This document shows, piece after piece, positions 46,749 through 57,237 of a DNA stretch of 64,000 nucleotides. The notes under the pieces were generated by a model. The model was not told the DNA's origin and searched no databases. It was given only the letters and a program-made list of their open reading frames with translations. The position numbers and the translations under genes are program-made. The stretch comes from Comamonas testosteroni (GTDB taxonomy: Bacteria; Pseudomonadota; Gammaproteobacteria; Burkholderiales; Burkholderiaceae_C), in NCBI RefSeq assembly GCF_030505195.1, contig NZ_CP129672.1, positions 1,674,001-1,738,000 on the forward strand, written 5' to 3'. The first letter of the stretch is position 1. Each line of letters begins with the position of its first letter.

Positions 46749-46771
46749 GGTTTTCTCCTAATCAATGCATA

Positions 46772-46796
46772 AAAGGGCAGCCTCAAGCTGCCCTTT
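46772..46796 (-). terminator. Terminator after the HIT-family gene
   Basis: AAAGGGCAGC and GCTGCCCTTT, a perfect 10-bp stem with a 5-nt loop; on the minus strand followed by TTTTATG. It separates the HIT gene from DUF971. Confidence 0.85.
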
Positions 46797-46822
46797 GAAT
46801 CTCCCGAGGGAGATGAAAAACA

Positions 46823-47260
46823 TCACGCGGCCCAGAGGGCCAACGCCTTTTGCAGCACTTCATCCACCTGCGGCAGCTGGCGGGCAATCTCGGCTTCGCG
46901 CTCTTCATCGCGCTCGCGCTGGGCCGCAGCCCAGACCGAGGCGGGAAAGTGGCTGTCCCAGTCATAGCGCGCAATCACATGCCAGTGCAGATGCGCCACC
47001 ATGTTACCGAGAGCCGCCAGGTTGATCTTGGTCGGGGCCAGTTGCTCGCGCAGCACACGCTCGACCAGGGCCACGGCATCCATGCAGACAATGCGATCCG
47101 TCGCGCTCAGCTCCGAGAATTCGGCCGCATGGTCATTCCAGACGACGCGATAGAAGGCCGGAAAGCCAGCTTCCACAGCCCGGATCACGCGCAGCTTGTC
47201 GCCGCGCCAGACCAGCGCACCGCCATCGGTTGCACACAGAGGACAGTTTTCAACCAACAT
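46823..47260 (-). CDS. HIT-family protein
   Basis: 145 aa from ATG 47260, which has GGAG at the right distance. Histidine-triad motif HLHWHVI near residue 95, and an N-terminal CPLC knuckle. Nucleotide-phosphate hydrolase/transferase superfamily; substrate unknown. It sits immediately upstream of DUF971 in transcription order. Confidence 0.92.
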   Translation of the reverse strand: MLVENCPLCATDGGALVWRGDKLRVIRAVEAGFPAFYRVVWNDHAAEFSELSATDRIVCMDAVALVERVLREQLAPTKINLAALGNMVAHLHWHVIARYDWDSHFPASVWAAAQRERDEEREAEIARQLPQVDEVLQKALALWAA

Positions 47261-47309
47261 CTGAAATCTCCATTGCAATGCTTCTTACCCACATCACTGC
47301 GATGTGACC

Positions 47310-47416
47310 CCAGCGCAGGCCAGAGGCACCGAGCAAGGGCCTATGCCGGCCGCGCCGCCCCACGCCGAGGGTGTCGCCCCCTTTTGGGGGGAGGGCGCGA
47401 AGCGACTCAGGGGGCA
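47310..47416 (-). repeat. GC-rich 3'-end repeat, copy e
   Basis: On the minus strand CCCCCTGAGTCGCTTCGCGC starts 2 bp after the oxidoreductase stop, followed by CTCCCCCCAAAAGGGGGCGA, CGTGGGGCGGCG and GCCCTTGCTCGGTGCC. Same relative orientation as copies a, b, c, f and g. Confidence 0.75.
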
Positions 47417-50400
47417 TCACACCAGCACGCGCTCGATACCGCCCTGGTTGGCGCGATTGACGTACTCGGCCATCCAGTTCTCGCCCAGAATGTCGCGCGC
47501 CATCTCGACCACGATGTAGTCGGCTTCGAGCAGCCCGTTGTTCAGGTCGTTGCCATAGCGGCTCAGGCCCTGCAGGCAGCTGGGGCAGCTGGTCAGGATC
47601 TTGACGTTGTCCTGAGCGCCCAGTTGACCGTTGTCGCGCAACGCGGCCTCGCCCTTGCGGATCTCCTCGGTCTTGCGGAAGCGGATCTGCGTGGAGATGT
47701 CGGGACGCGTCACGCCCAGCGTCCCGGACTCGCCGCAGCAGCGCTCGCTCTTGAGCACGTTGTCACCCATCAAGGCCTTGACGGTCTTTATCGGGTCCTG
47801 CTGCTTCATGGGCGTATGGCAGGGGTCGTGGTAGAGGTATGAGCCCTTGTTCTGCAGCGTGATGCCCTTTTCGAGCAGATATTCGTGGATGTCGATGATG
47901 CGGCAGCCGGGGAAGATCTTGTCGAACTGGTAGCCCTGCAGCTGGTCATAGCAGGTGCCGCAGCTCACCACCACGGTCTTGATGTCCAGATAGTTGAGCG
48001 TGGTCGCCACACGGTGGAAGAGCACACGGTTGTCCGTGATCATCTTCTCGGCCTTGTCGAACTGGCCCGAGCCGCGCTGGGGATAGCCGCAGCACAGATA
48101 ACCGGGCGGCAGCACGGTCTGCACGCCTGCATGCCAGAGCATGGCCTGCGTGGCCAGACCCACCTGACTGAACAGGCGCTCGGAGCCGCAACCCGGGAAG
48201 TAGAACACCGCCTCGGTATCCGACTTGGTGGCCTGCGGGTCGCGGATGATGGGCACGTAATCCTTGTCTTCGATATCCAGCAAGGCGCGTGCCGTCTTGT
48301 TGGGCAGACCACCGGGCAGCTTCTTGTTGATGAAGTGAATCACCTGCTCCTTGATGGGAGCCGTGCCCACGGATGCGGGCGGATGCGCGGTCTGCTTCTT
48401 GGCGACAGCCCCCAGCAAGTCGGCCGCCAGACGCTGGGCCTTGAAGCCCACGCCCACCATGGCCGTGCGCATGAACTTGATGGTGTCGGGGTTGGTGGCA
48501 TTGAGCATGGCCATGGCCAGCTTGTTGCCGGGACGGAAGCTCTTCTTGTCCATCTTGCGCAGCAGATTGCGCATATTCATGGTCACGTCGCCGAAGTCGA
48601 TCTTGACCGGGCAGGGGTTGAAGCACTTGTGGCAGACCGTGCAGTGGTCGGCCACATCTTCGAATTCCTGCCAGTGCTTGATGGACACGCCACGGCGTGT
48701 CTGCTCCTCGTAGAGGAAGGCCTCCACCAGCAGCGAGGTGGCCAGGATCTTGTTGCGCGGCGAGTACAGCAGATTGGCGCGCGGCACATGGGTGGCGCAC
48801 ACGGGCTTGCACTTGCCGCAGCGCAGGCAGTCCTTGACGGAGTTGGCGATGGCGCCGATGTCCGACTGCTGCATGATGATGGACTCATAACCCATCAGGC
48901 CGAAGCTGGGCGTGTAGGCGTTGGTCAGGTCGGCAAACATCAGCGACTCGCGCGGCGAGCGACCGTCGTGACTCTGGTGTGCCAGGGCATCCCACTCTTC
49001 GTTGCGGATCAGCTTGCCCTTGTTGAAGCGGCCTTCTGGGTCCACACGCTTCTTGTAATCGGCAAACGGTGCCAGCTCGGCATCCGAGAGGAATTCCAGC
49101 TTGGTGATGCCGATGCCGTGCTCACCCGAGATCACGCCGTCCAGACTACGCGCCAGCTCCATGATGCGAGCCACGGCTTCGTGCGCGGTCTGCAGCATTT
49201 CATAGTCGTCGGAGTTGACAGGGATGTTGGTGTGCACATTGCCGTCACCGGCGTGCATGTGCAGCGCCACCCAGACACGGCCCTTGAGCACCTTCTGGTG
49301 AATCTCGTTGATGGACTCGCGCAGCGGCTGGAAGGCAGCGCCCGCGAAAATCGCGGACAGCGGCTCCTTGAGCTGGGTCTTCCAGCTCGCACGCAAGCGG
49401 TGGTCCTGCAGTTCGGGGAACAGCGTGGCCACGCCGTCCAGCCAGCCCTGCCAGAGCTCGCGCACCTCGGCCACCAGCGCCAGCGCCTGCTGCACGCGGT
49501 CTTCCAGCAGCTCGGCGCTGGGGATGTCGCCGGCGTCGTCGCTCTTGCCCAGGGGCAGATCGGAGTGCTTGAAGAAGCCGCTCAGCTCGTCGCAGAGCTT
49601 GAGCTTGTTGCGCAGCGACAGCTCGATATTGATGCGCTCGATGCCGTCGGTGTACTCGGCCATGCGTGGCAGAGGAATCACCACGTCTTCATTGATCTTG
49701 AAGGCGTTGGTATGGCGCGAGATGGCGGCAGTGCGCTTGCGGTCCAGCCAGAACTTCTTGCGCGCCTCGGAGCTGATGGCGATAAAGCCCTCGCCGTTGC
49801 GCGAATTGGCAATGCGCACCACTTCGCTGGTCACGCGCGCCACTTCATCGGCATCATCACCGGCGATATCGCCCAGCAGCACCATCTTGGGCAGATGGCC
49901 GTTGCCCTTCTTGCTCTTGGTCGCGTAGCCCACGGCCTTGAGGTAGCGGTCGTCCAGGTGTTCGAGACCGGCCAGCAGCACGCCCGAGCGCTTTTGCTCG
50001 GCGAACATATAGTCCTTGATCTCGACGATGGAGGGCACGGCGTCCTTGGCATTGCCGAAGAACTCCATGCACACGGTACGCGTGTGCGCCGGCATGCGGT
50101 GCACCACCCAGCGCGCGCTGGTGATCAGGCCGTCCGTGCCTTCCTTCTGAATACCGGGCAGACCCGAGAGGAACTTGTCCGTCACGTCCTTGCCCAGGCC
50201 TTCCTTGCGGAAGGTGTGACCGGGAATGTCCAGGCGCTCGGTGCGCACATGGGTCTTGCCGTCCGCCTCGAAGTACTTCAGCTCGAAGCAGGCCATCTCG
50301 GCATCGTGAATCTTGCCCAGGTTGTGGTCCAGACGCGTGACTTCCAGCCACTGCGCATCGGGCGTGACCATGCGCCAGGACACCAGATTGTCCAGGGCGG

Positions 50401-51334
50401 TACCCCAGAGCACGGCCTTTTTGCCGCCCGCGTTCATGGCGATATTGCCGCCGATGCAGGAGGCCTCGATGGAGGTCGGATCCACGGCAAACACAAAGCC
50501 GCCGCGCTCGGCCGCATCGGCCACGCGCTGCGTCACCACACCGGCTTCGGAGTAGATGGTGGGCACTTCATGATCCACGCCGGGAATCATGCGCATCTCG
50601 ACTTCGCTCAGCGCTTCCAGCTTCTCGGTGTTGATGACCACCGAGCGCCAGGTCAAAGGTATGGCACCACCCGTGTATCCGGTACCGCCTCCGCGCGGGA
50701 TGATGGTCAGTCCCAGCTCGATGCAGCCCTTGACCAGACCGGCCATTTCGGCTTCGGTATCGGGCGTCAGCACGACAAACGGGTACTCGACGCGCCAGTC
50801 GGTCGCATCGGTCACATGGGCCACGCGCGACAGACCGTCGAACTTGATGTTGTCCTTGGCGGTATAGCGACGCAGCGTCTTCTGCGCGCGGCGGCGCAGC
50901 TGCTCGGCCTCGACAAAAGTGGCGTTGAATTCATGCACGGCGCGGTGGGCCGCTTCCACCAGCTGACCCACCAGCTGATCGCGCAGCGCATCCTCGTTGG
51001 GCTCGCGGCGCTTGTCGATCTCGGCCAGGCGATGCTCCAGAGCCTCGACCAGCGACTTGCGGCGGTCGGGGTTGTGGATCAGATCGTCCTGAAGATAGGG
51101 ATTGCGCTGCACAACCCAGATATCCCCCAGCACTTCGTAGAGCATGCGGGCAGATCGGCCGGTCCGGCGTTCCTGACGCAGCTGATTGAGCACATCCCAC
51201 ATGGATGAGCCCAGCAGACGAATCACAATCTCACGGTCAGAGAACGATGTGTAGTTATAGGGAATCTCGCGCAGTCGTGCGGGTTCGGCAGCCTGGGCCT
51301 GGAGGGCGGCAGCCAACGCAATCGGTACATTCAT
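47417..51334 (-). CDS. FAD/FMN-binding and [4Fe-4S] oxidoreductase (DUF3683 type)
   Basis: 1305 aa, one of the largest proteins here. N-terminal DUF3683 region ([20 protein letters not shown], about 20-110); FAD-binding PCMH domain ([40 protein letters not shown]); C-terminal oxidase domain ([34 protein letters not shown]); two 4Fe-4S motifs [16 protein letters not shown] and [17 protein letters not shown]; two CCG domains ([55 protein letters not shown]). This is a fusion of a GlpD/D-2-hydroxyacid dehydrogenase-like flavoprotein with a GlpC-like iron-sulfur subunit. ATG 51334 chosen over 51370. Substrate unknown; YdiJ-like D-2-hydroxyglutarate or D-lactate oxidation is possible. Confidence 0.93.
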   Translation of the reverse strand: MNVPIALAAALQAQAAEPARLREIPYNYTSFSDREIVIRLLGSSMWDVLNQLRQERRTGRSARMLYEVLGDIWVVQRNPYLQDDLIHNPDRRKSLVEALEHRLAEIDKRREPNEDALRDQLVGQLVEAAHRAVHEFNATFVEAEQLRRRAQKTLRRYTAKDNIKFDGLSRVAHVTDATDWRVEYPFVVLTPDTEAEMAGLVKGCIELGLTIIPRGGGTGYTGGAIPLTWRSVVINTEKLEALSEVEMRMIPGVDHEVPTIYSEAGVVTQRVADAAERGGFVFAVDPTSIEASCIGGNIAMNAGGKKAVLWGTALDNLVSWRMVTPDAQWLEVTRLDHNLGKIHDAEMACFELKYFEADGKTHVRTERLDIPGHTFRKEGLGKDVTDKFLSGLPGIQKEGTDGLITSARWVVHRMPAHTRTVCMEFFGNAKDAVPSIVEIKDYMFAEQKRSGVLLAGLEHLDDRYLKAVGYATKSKKGNGHLPKMVLLGDIAGDDADEVARVTSEVVRIANSRNGEGFIAISSEARKKFWLDRKRTAAISRHTNAFKINEDVVIPLPRMAEYTDGIERINIELSLRNKLKLCDELSGFFKHSDLPLGKSDDAGDIPSAELLEDRVQQALALVAEVRELWQGWLDGVATLFPELQDHRLRASWKTQLKEPLSAIFAGAAFQPLRESINEIHQKVLKGRVWVALHMHAGDGNVHTNIPVNSDDYEMLQTAHEAVARIMELARSLDGVISGEHGIGITKLEFLSDAELAPFADYKKRVDPEGRFNKGKLIRNEEWDALAHQSHDGRSPRESLMFADLTNAYTPSFGLMGYESIIMQQSDIGAIANSVKDCLRCGKCKPVCATHVPRANLLYSPRNKILATSLLVEAFLYEEQTRRGVSIKHWQEFEDVADHCTVCHKCFNPCPVKIDFGDVTMNMRNLLRKMDKKSFRPGNKLAMAMLNATNPDTIKFMRTAMVGVGFKAQRLAADLLGAVAKKQTAHPPASVGTAPIKEQVIHFINKKLPGGLPNKTARALLDIEDKDYVPIIRDPQATKSDTEAVFYFPGCGSERLFSQVGLATQAMLWHAGVQTVLPPGYLCCGYPQRGSGQFDKAEKMITDNRVLFHRVATTLNYLDIKTVVVSCGTCYDQLQGYQFDKIFPGCRIIDIHEYLLEKGITLQNKGSYLYHDPCHTPMKQQDPIKTVKALMGDNVLKSERCCGESGTLGVTRPDISTQIRFRKTEEIRKGEAALRDNGQLGAQDNVKILTSCPSCLQGLSRYGNDLNNGLLEADYIVVEMARDILGENWMAEYVNRANQGGIERVLV

Positions 51335-51687
51335 GGGGGTAGACCGTGTCGGGCGCCCTCTGTGTGGCACCCCTAAGCCAGTGGGATGACGATTTTAAGC
51401 GACGGCGGCTCAGCCATGCTTTGCTATGGGTTCTGAGTGGCCAGCCCTGCTATCGCCAAAGCAGCAAGCCCCACCGGCATTTCCCAGGCGATTCGCCACA
51501 TGGCAGTGCACAAGGGCGCTGCGAACCCGTTCACCGCTGCATGCAGCCAAATGCGCAGATGAATCTTCCATAGGCGATTGAGACAAAAATCATACATTTC
51601 CGAATCAAAAACAACTCAATACGAAAGACTACCAACAACAAACGAAATGCCGTTGACCTAGAATGGCGCAGCTTCGCGCACCACCAA

Positions 51688-51709
51688 ATGTCACCGGATC
51701 GTCATACAT
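51688..51709 (+). promoter_or_regulatory. Pho-box-like direct repeat, distal
   Basis: TGTCA (51689) and CGTCATA (51700) are exactly 11 bp apart, the PhoB half-site period (consensus CTGTCATAAAT twice). Match is good in the TGTCA cores and weaker in the AT-rich tails. About 130 bp before ugpB. Confidence 0.4.
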
Positions 51710-51773
51710 AGGCTTGTGACTGCGGGTTCTGCCCATGGTGAGACGCGTTGCCCATGCAAACAATGACATCCAT

Positions 51774-51811
51774 ATGTCATACGGATGACTTAGTGTGCAT
51801 CACCGCATATT
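51774..51811 (+). promoter_or_regulatory. Pho-box-like repeat and -10 element for ugpB
   Basis: TGTCATA (51775) and TGACTTA (51786) are 11 bp apart; 10 bp after the second unit lies CATATT (51806-51811), the spacing found at PhoB-activated promoters where the box replaces the -35. Predicted start near 51818 leaves a 20-nt leader with AGAGGAG. TGACAT-CCAT-ATGTCA (51764-51779) also makes an inverted repeat over the box. Confidence 0.5.
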
Positions 51812-51838
51812 GCGTCAACGATCGTTAGAGGAGCCTTC

Positions 51839-53152
51839 ATGCAATTCAAGCAACTGGCCATGGCCGCCGCCGTCGCCGCTACTACTTTCTCGGCACAAGC
51901 CGTCACCGAAATCCAATGGTGGCACTCGATGACTGCCGTGAATAACGAGTGGGTCAATGATCTGGCCAAGCAGTTCAACGAAAGCCAGAAGGATTACAAG
52001 GTCGTCCCCACGTTCAAGGGCGTGTACGACGAATCCATGACAGCCGCGATTGCAGCCTTCCGCTCGGGCAACGCCCCTCACATCCTGCAGGTGTTTGAAG
52101 TGGGTACTGCCACCATGATGGCCTCCAAGGGCGCGACCGTGCCCGTGGGCAAGGTGATGCAGGACGCCGGCGTCGCTTTCGACCCCAAGGCCTACATCCC
52201 CGCCGTGGCCGGCTACTACACGGCCCCCAACGGCCAGATGCTGAGCTTCCCCTTCAACAGCTCGACAACCATCTTCTACTACAACAAGGACGCCTTCAAG
52301 AAGGCCGGCCTGAACCCCGACGTCGCCCCCAAGACCTGGCCCGAAGTCTTTGCTGCCGCCAAGAAGCTCAAGGAAAGCGGCCACAGCTGCCCCATGACCC
52401 TGGCATGGCAAGGCTGGACCCAGCTGGAGTCCTTCTCCACCTGGCACAACGTGGAATTCGCCACCGAGCACAACGGTCTGAGCGCCAACGGCTACAAGGC
52501 GCGCATGAAGATCAACTCGCCTTTGCACGTCAAGCACATCGACAACCTGGCCGCAGCGGCCAAGGCTGGCGAGTTTGTCTACAAGGGTCGCGCCTCCACC
52601 CCCCAGGCTTCGTTCACCGCCGGTGAATGCGCCATGATCCAGACTTCGTCCGGCTTCTACGGCGATGTGGCCAAGAACGCCAAGTTCAACTACGCCCTGG
52701 CTCCCCTGCCCTACTATCCCGATGTCAAGGGCGCGCCCCAGAACACCGTGATCGGCGGCGCTTCGCTGTGGGTCATGGCCGGCAAGAAGGCCGAAGAGTA
52801 CAAGGGCGTGGCCAAGTTCTTCGAGTTCCTGTCGCAGACCAAGGTGCAGGCCGCTTCGCACCAGCGTACCGGCTACCTGCCCGTGACCATGGCGGCCTAT
52901 GACCTGACCGAAAAGTCCGGCTTCTACGCCAAGCACCCCGGCACCGACACGGCCGTGACGCAGATGATCCGCAAGGTGACCGACAACTCGCGCGGCATCC
53001 GTCTGGGCAACTACGTGCAGATCCGTACCATCGAGGATGAAGAACTCGAACAGGTGTGGGCTGGCAAGAAGACCGGCAAGCAGGCGCTGGACTCCATCGT
53101 GAGCCGCGGCAACGAATTGCTGGCTCGCTTCGAGCGCTCCTACAAACAGTAA
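51839..53152 (+). CDS. ugpB: sn-glycerol-3-phosphate ABC transporter substrate-binding protein
   Basis: Periplasmic SBP, 437 aa, E. coli UgpB length. Signal peptide MQFKQLAMAAAVAATTFSAQ. VTEIQWWHSMTAVNNEWVND, VVPTFKGVYDESMTAAIAAF, NAPHILQVFEVGTATMMAS, FPFNSSTTIFYYNKDAFKKA and TWPEVFAAAKKLKESGHSCP are close to UgpB. First of ugpBAECQ. AGAGGAG precedes the ATG. Upstream Pho-like boxes suggest phosphate control. Strong codon bias suggests high expression. Confidence 0.96.
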   Translation: MQFKQLAMAAAVAATTFSAQAVTEIQWWHSMTAVNNEWVNDLAKQFNESQKDYKVVPTFKGVYDESMTAAIAAFRSGNAPHILQVFEVGTATMMASKGATVPVGKVMQDAGVAFDPKAYIPAVAGYYTAPNGQMLSFPFNSSTTIFYYNKDAFKKAGLNPDVAPKTWPEVFAAAKKLKESGHSCPMTLAWQGWTQLESFSTWHNVEFATEHNGLSANGYKARMKINSPLHVKHIDNLAAAAKAGEFVYKGRASTPQASFTAGECAMIQTSSGFYGDVAKNAKFNYALAPLPYYPDVKGAPQNTVIGGASLWVMAGKKAEEYKGVAKFFEFLSQTKVQAASHQRTGYLPVTMAAYDLTEKSGFYAKHPGTDTAVTQMIRKVTDNSRGIRLGNYVQIRTIEDEELEQVWAGKKTGKQALDSIVSRGNELLARFERSYKQ

Positions 53153-53160
53153 ACCCTCCA

Positions 53161-53198
53161 GGCACCCGCAAGGGTGCCGCCAAGGCCTGCGGGGCCTT
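53161..53198 (+). promoter_or_regulatory. Tandem hairpins between ugpB and ugpA
   Basis: GGCACCC-GCAA-GGGTGCC (53161-53178) and AAGGCC/GGCCTT (53182-53198) follow the ugpB stop within 8 bp. No T-run follows directly, so rather than ending transcription they probably stabilise the ugpB message and lower permease expression. A T7 run occurs 55 bp later, before ugpA. Confidence 0.6.
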
Positions 53199-53274
53199 CA
53201 AACAAGGCTCTGCACCCCCAAATACCCCGTTGACTGCACCCAGGCTCCGGCGGTTTTTTTATTTGTAACTCCTC

Positions 53275-54156
53275 ATGGAAAAACGCGTTCTTTTCCGATC
53301 CAAGTGGCTGCCCTGGGTGCTGATCGCCCCCCAGCTACTGATCATCGGTATCTTCTTTTTCTGGCCCGCTGGTCAGGCTGTCCTCCAGTCATTCCAGATG
53401 GAAGACGCGTTCGGCATGAGTACCGAATGGGTGGGATTTGACAATTTCCGGCAGATCTTCTCCGACCCCACCTATCTGAACTCCTTCAAGCGTACAGCCC
53501 TGTTTTCCGTGCTCGTCGCTGGTCTTGGCATTGCCACCTCGTTGGCCTTGGCCATCTTTGCGGATCGCATCGTGCGCTTCGCCATGGTCTACAAGACCTT
53601 GCTGATCATCCCCTACGCGGTCGCCCCCGTCATCGCGGGTGTGCTGTGGGTCTTCATGTTCTCGCCCTCCATCGGTGTGGTGGCGTATTTCCTGAACAAG
53701 CTAGGCTATACCTGGAACCATCTGATGAACGAAAACCAGGCCATGACGCTGATCGTGCTGGCCTCGGTGTGGAAACAGATCTCCTACAACTTCCTGTTCT
53801 TCCTTGCGGGCCTGCAGTCCATCCCCAAAGCGCTGATCGAGGCCGCATCCATCGACGGTGCCGGCCCATGGCGCCGTTTCTGGAACATCCAGCTGCCGCT
53901 GCTCTCGCCCACCACCTTCTTCCTGCTGGTGATCAACATCGTCTACGCGTTCTTTGACACCTTCGGCATCATCGACGCAGCCACCCATGGCGGCCCCGGC
54001 CAATCGACATCGATTCTGGTCTACAAGGTCTATCTGGACGGCTTCAAGGCGCTGGACCTGGGCGGCTCGGCAGCCCAGTCCGTGATCCTGATGCTGATTG
54101 TTGTCGTGCTGACCGTGATCCAGTTCCGCTATGTTGAAAAGAAAGTGCAGTACTGA
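53275..54156 (+). CDS. ugpA: sn-glycerol-3-phosphate ABC transporter permease UgpA
   Basis: 293 aa, six helices, MalF-type permease. [20 protein letters not shown] at the N-terminus; [20 protein letters not shown]; coupling loop [20 protein letters not shown] followed by [12 protein letters not shown]. Two bp separate its stop from ugpE. Pairs with UgpE and UgpC. Confidence 0.96.
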   Translation: MEKRVLFRSKWLPWVLIAPQLLIIGIFFFWPAGQAVLQSFQMEDAFGMSTEWVGFDNFRQIFSDPTYLNSFKRTALFSVLVAGLGIATSLALAIFADRIVRFAMVYKTLLIIPYAVAPVIAGVLWVFMFSPSIGVVAYFLNKLGYTWNHLMNENQAMTLIVLASVWKQISYNFLFFLAGLQSIPKALIEAASIDGAGPWRRFWNIQLPLLSPTTFFLLVINIVYAFFDTFGIIDAATHGGPGQSTSILVYKVYLDGFKALDLGGSAAQSVILMLIVVVLTVIQFRYVEKKVQY

Positions 54157-54158
54157 TC

Positions 54159-55010
54159 ATGGTCGATCGCAATCCCTGGCTTAATTTCTTCTCCCACGCC
54201 GTACTGATTCTCGGCGTGGCCATCGTCGCCTTCCCGCTGTACCTGGCACTGGTCGCCTCCACCCACACGGCCAGCGAGATCGTGCAGGCACCCATGCCGC
54301 TGCTGCCCGGCTCGCACCTGTGGGAAAACTACAAGGAAGCCCTGGTGGGCTCGGGCAAACTGGGCTCCAACACCAACGTCGTGCAGATGATGTGGGTGAG
54401 CTTTGTCGTGGCCATGATCATCACCGTGGGCAAGATCGCGATTTCGCTGCTCTCGGCCTTTGCCATCGTCTACTTCCGCTTCCCCTTCAAGATGCTGTGC
54501 TTTTGGGCCATCTTCGTGACGCTGATGCTGCCCGTGGAAGTGCGCATTCTGCCCACCTACAAGGTTGTGGCTGAACTGGGCCTGCTCAACAGCTACGCCG
54601 GTCTGTCCCTGCCGCTGATCGCCTCCGCCACCGCCACCTTCCTGTTCCGCCAGTTCTTCCTGAGCGTGCCGGACGAACTGGTGGAAGCAGCCCGCATCGA
54701 CGGCGCCGGCCCCATGCGCTTTTTCAAGGACATTCTGGTGCCCTTGTCCAAGACCTCGATTGCCGCACTGTTCGTGATCCAGTTCATCTACGGCTGGAAC
54801 CAGTACCTGTGGCCTCTTCTCATGACCACCTCGGAAGACATGTACCCCGTGGTCGTCGGTATCAAGAGCATGCTGGGCGGCGGCGGCGACGCCAGCGTCG
54901 ACTGGAACATTGTGATGGCCACTGCCATCCTGGCCATGCTGCCGCCTACGGCCGTGGTGATGCTGATGCAAAAGTGGTTTGTGAAGGGTCTGGTGGATAC
55001 CGAGAAATAA
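54159..55010 (+). CDS. ugpE: sn-glycerol-3-phosphate ABC transporter permease UgpE
   Basis: 283 aa, six helices, MalG-type permease. Starts [37 protein letters not shown]; coupling loop [20 protein letters not shown] and [23 protein letters not shown] is 2 bp after the ugpA stop. ugpC follows 60 bp later. Confidence 0.96.
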   Translation: MVDRNPWLNFFSHAVLILGVAIVAFPLYLALVASTHTASEIVQAPMPLLPGSHLWENYKEALVGSGKLGSNTNVVQMMWVSFVVAMIITVGKIAISLLSAFAIVYFRFPFKMLCFWAIFVTLMLPVEVRILPTYKVVAELGLLNSYAGLSLPLIASATATFLFRQFFLSVPDELVEAARIDGAGPMRFFKDILVPLSKTSIAALFVIQFIYGWNQYLWPLLMTTSEDMYPVVVGIKSMLGGGGDASVDWNIVMATAILAMLPPTAVVMLMQKWFVKGLVDTEK

Positions 55011-55070
55011 GCCTCGACCACGACCCATCCCGCCTTTTGCCCCATTGAACGAATACTTGGAAGACCTGTC

Positions 55071-56078
<1,008 letters not shown>

Positions 56079-56086
56079 ATCGCAAC

Positions 56087-56174
56087 ACCCCCTGAGCGGC
56101 TGCGCCGCTTCCCCCTCTCTCGCTACGCGGGAGGGGGACGACACCTTCGCCGCAAGGCGGCTCTTGCTCGGTGT
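56087..56174 (+). repeat. GC-rich 3'-end repeat, copy f
   Basis: CCCCCTGAGCGGCTGCGCCG starts about 11 bp after the ugpC stop, with hairpin AGCGGC-TGC-GCCGCT, then CCCCCTCTCTCGCTACGCGG, GAGGGGGACGACACC and GGCGGCTCTTGCTCGGTG. The most complete copy. It interrupts the ugpC-ugpQ junction. Confidence 0.8.
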
Positions 56175-56257
56175 CTCTGAGATGGGTTGCGCCAGTTCTC
56201 ATCGACGCGCCCAAAGCTACCCTGAAGTATGAAGCCGCAAACTTTGTTGGACTCACT

Positions 56258-57034
56258 ATGACGAATGCTTTGAAACCCTGGCCCTACCCTCGTTGGGTGG
56301 CCCACCGCGGCGCCGGCAAGCTGGCACCGGAGAACACCATGAGCGCCTTCCGCCTGGGCGCGCAACACGGCTACCGCTTCTTTGAATGCGATGCCAAGCT
56401 CAGCCAGGACGGCGTGCTGTTTCTGATGCATGACGCCACGCTGGAGCGCACCACCAACGGCCGCGGCATTGGCGGCGCACTGAGCATGGGCGAGATCGCC
56501 CAGCTCGACGCCGGCAGCTGGCACTCACGCGCCTATGCGGGCGAAGCCCTGCCCACGCTGGAAGCCCTGGCGCGCTGGTGCCTGGCCAACCATCTGCACC
56601 TGAATGTGGAAATCAAGCCGACTCCGGGCCAGGAGCTGGAAACCGGCCGTGCCTGCGGCGAGCTGATGCAGCGCATCTGGCCGAAGACCGAGGTGCAGCC
56701 GCTGTTCACCTCGTTCAAGTCCGACTCGCTCAAGGGCGCCCGCGAGACCGCTCCGCATATTCCGCGCGGCCTGCTGGTGGACAAGCTGGCCGACGCCAGC
56801 GGCGACGCCGACCTGAAGCTGGCTCTGGAGCTGGAGTGCAGCGCCATGGTGCTCAACCATGCGCTGTGGACGCCCGAGCTGGTGGCCAAGGTGCATGGCG
56901 CCGGCCTCTACTGCAGCAGCTACACCGTCAACGACCCATGGGCGGCGCAGCGCCTGATAGACCTGGGCACGGACGGCATCATCACCGACTGCGTGGACCT
57001 TTTCAGCCCCGCGCAGACAGGCGAGCAGCTGTAA
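56258..57034 (+). CDS. ugpQ: Glycerophosphodiester phosphodiesterase UgpQ
   Basis: Cytoplasmic hydrolase of glycerophosphodiesters brought in by UgpBAEC, releasing glycerol-3-phosphate. 258 aa. GDPD motifs: VAHRGAGKLAPENTMSAF, FFECDAKLSQDGVLFLMHD (Glu/Asp metal ligands and catalytic His), LERTTNGRG, LNVEIKPTPG and YTVNDPWAAQRLIDLGTDGI with ITDCVDL. ATG 56258 is used; in-frame sequence upstream runs into the repeat. Confidence 0.95.
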   Translation: MTNALKPWPYPRWVAHRGAGKLAPENTMSAFRLGAQHGYRFFECDAKLSQDGVLFLMHDATLERTTNGRGIGGALSMGEIAQLDAGSWHSRAYAGEALPTLEALARWCLANHLHLNVEIKPTPGQELETGRACGELMQRIWPKTEVQPLFTSFKSDSLKGARETAPHIPRGLLVDKLADASGDADLKLALELECSAMVLNHALWTPELVAKVHGAGLYCSSYTVNDPWAAQRLIDLGTDGIITDCVDLFSPAQTGEQL

Positions 57035-57035
57035 A

Positions 57036-57130
57036 TCAGTAGCTGCTTACGCAGATCCACCAAGAACCTCAGCATCAATCAATGCTGAAATCCCTTCAAA
57101 TCAAGCGCAAGAAGCTTCTATATTCATAGC
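57036..57130. repeat. AT-rich intergenic repeat, ATAGC/GCGCTT family
   Basis: AGTAGCTGCTTACGCAG, an internal hairpin CAGCAT/ATGCTG (57070-57087), TCAAATCAAGCGCAAGAAGC and ATTCATAGCAG. It follows ugpQ and precedes a terminator. Confidence 0.6.
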
Positions 57131-57135
57131 AGTAC

Positions 57136-57171
57136 AAAAGCCCGGCCACTGCAAAGCGACCGGGCTTTTTT
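57136..57171 (+). terminator. Terminator after ugpQ
   Basis: AAAAGCCCGG (57136-57145) pairs with CCGGGCTTTT (57160-57169), followed by TT. Both sides carry A/T runs, so it can also serve the converging Bug-receptor gene. Confidence 0.88.
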
Positions 57172-57206
57172 GCGTTCACCACCTCCAATACTGGCACTGA
57201 CAAAGC

Positions 57207-57237
57207 AGGGCGGCCGCGCAAGGGCCTCAGGGGGTGT
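57207..57237 (-). repeat. GC-rich 3'-end repeat, copy g (truncated)
   Basis: On the minus strand CACCCCCTGAGGCCCTTGCG then CGGCCGCCCTGC starts right after the Bug-receptor stop. Only the beginning and the CCCTTGCGCGGCC block remain. Confidence 0.55.

Larger units (their letters stand above)
51335..51838. other. 504-bp intergenic region between the oxidoreductase and ugpB
   Basis: The longest gene-free stretch in the window. The part next to the oxidoreductase (51335-51580) has no feature that I can support. From about 51580 the sequence becomes AT-rich and carries direct and inverted TGTCA-type repeats next to ugpB, described separately. It should hold the divergent promoters for both genes. 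Confidence 0.8.

Noticed and set aside
47885-51208. 1107-codon open frame on the plus strand opposite the large oxidoreductase
   Set aside because: It is antisense to a protein with many intact motifs. High GC content removes stop codons in the complementary frame; the translation is His/Gly/Leu-rich with no domain.
51335-51580. Small ORFs upstream of ugpB
   Set aside because: A 75-codon frame at 51346 has no ribosome site, overlaps the oxidoreductase start region and shows no motif.
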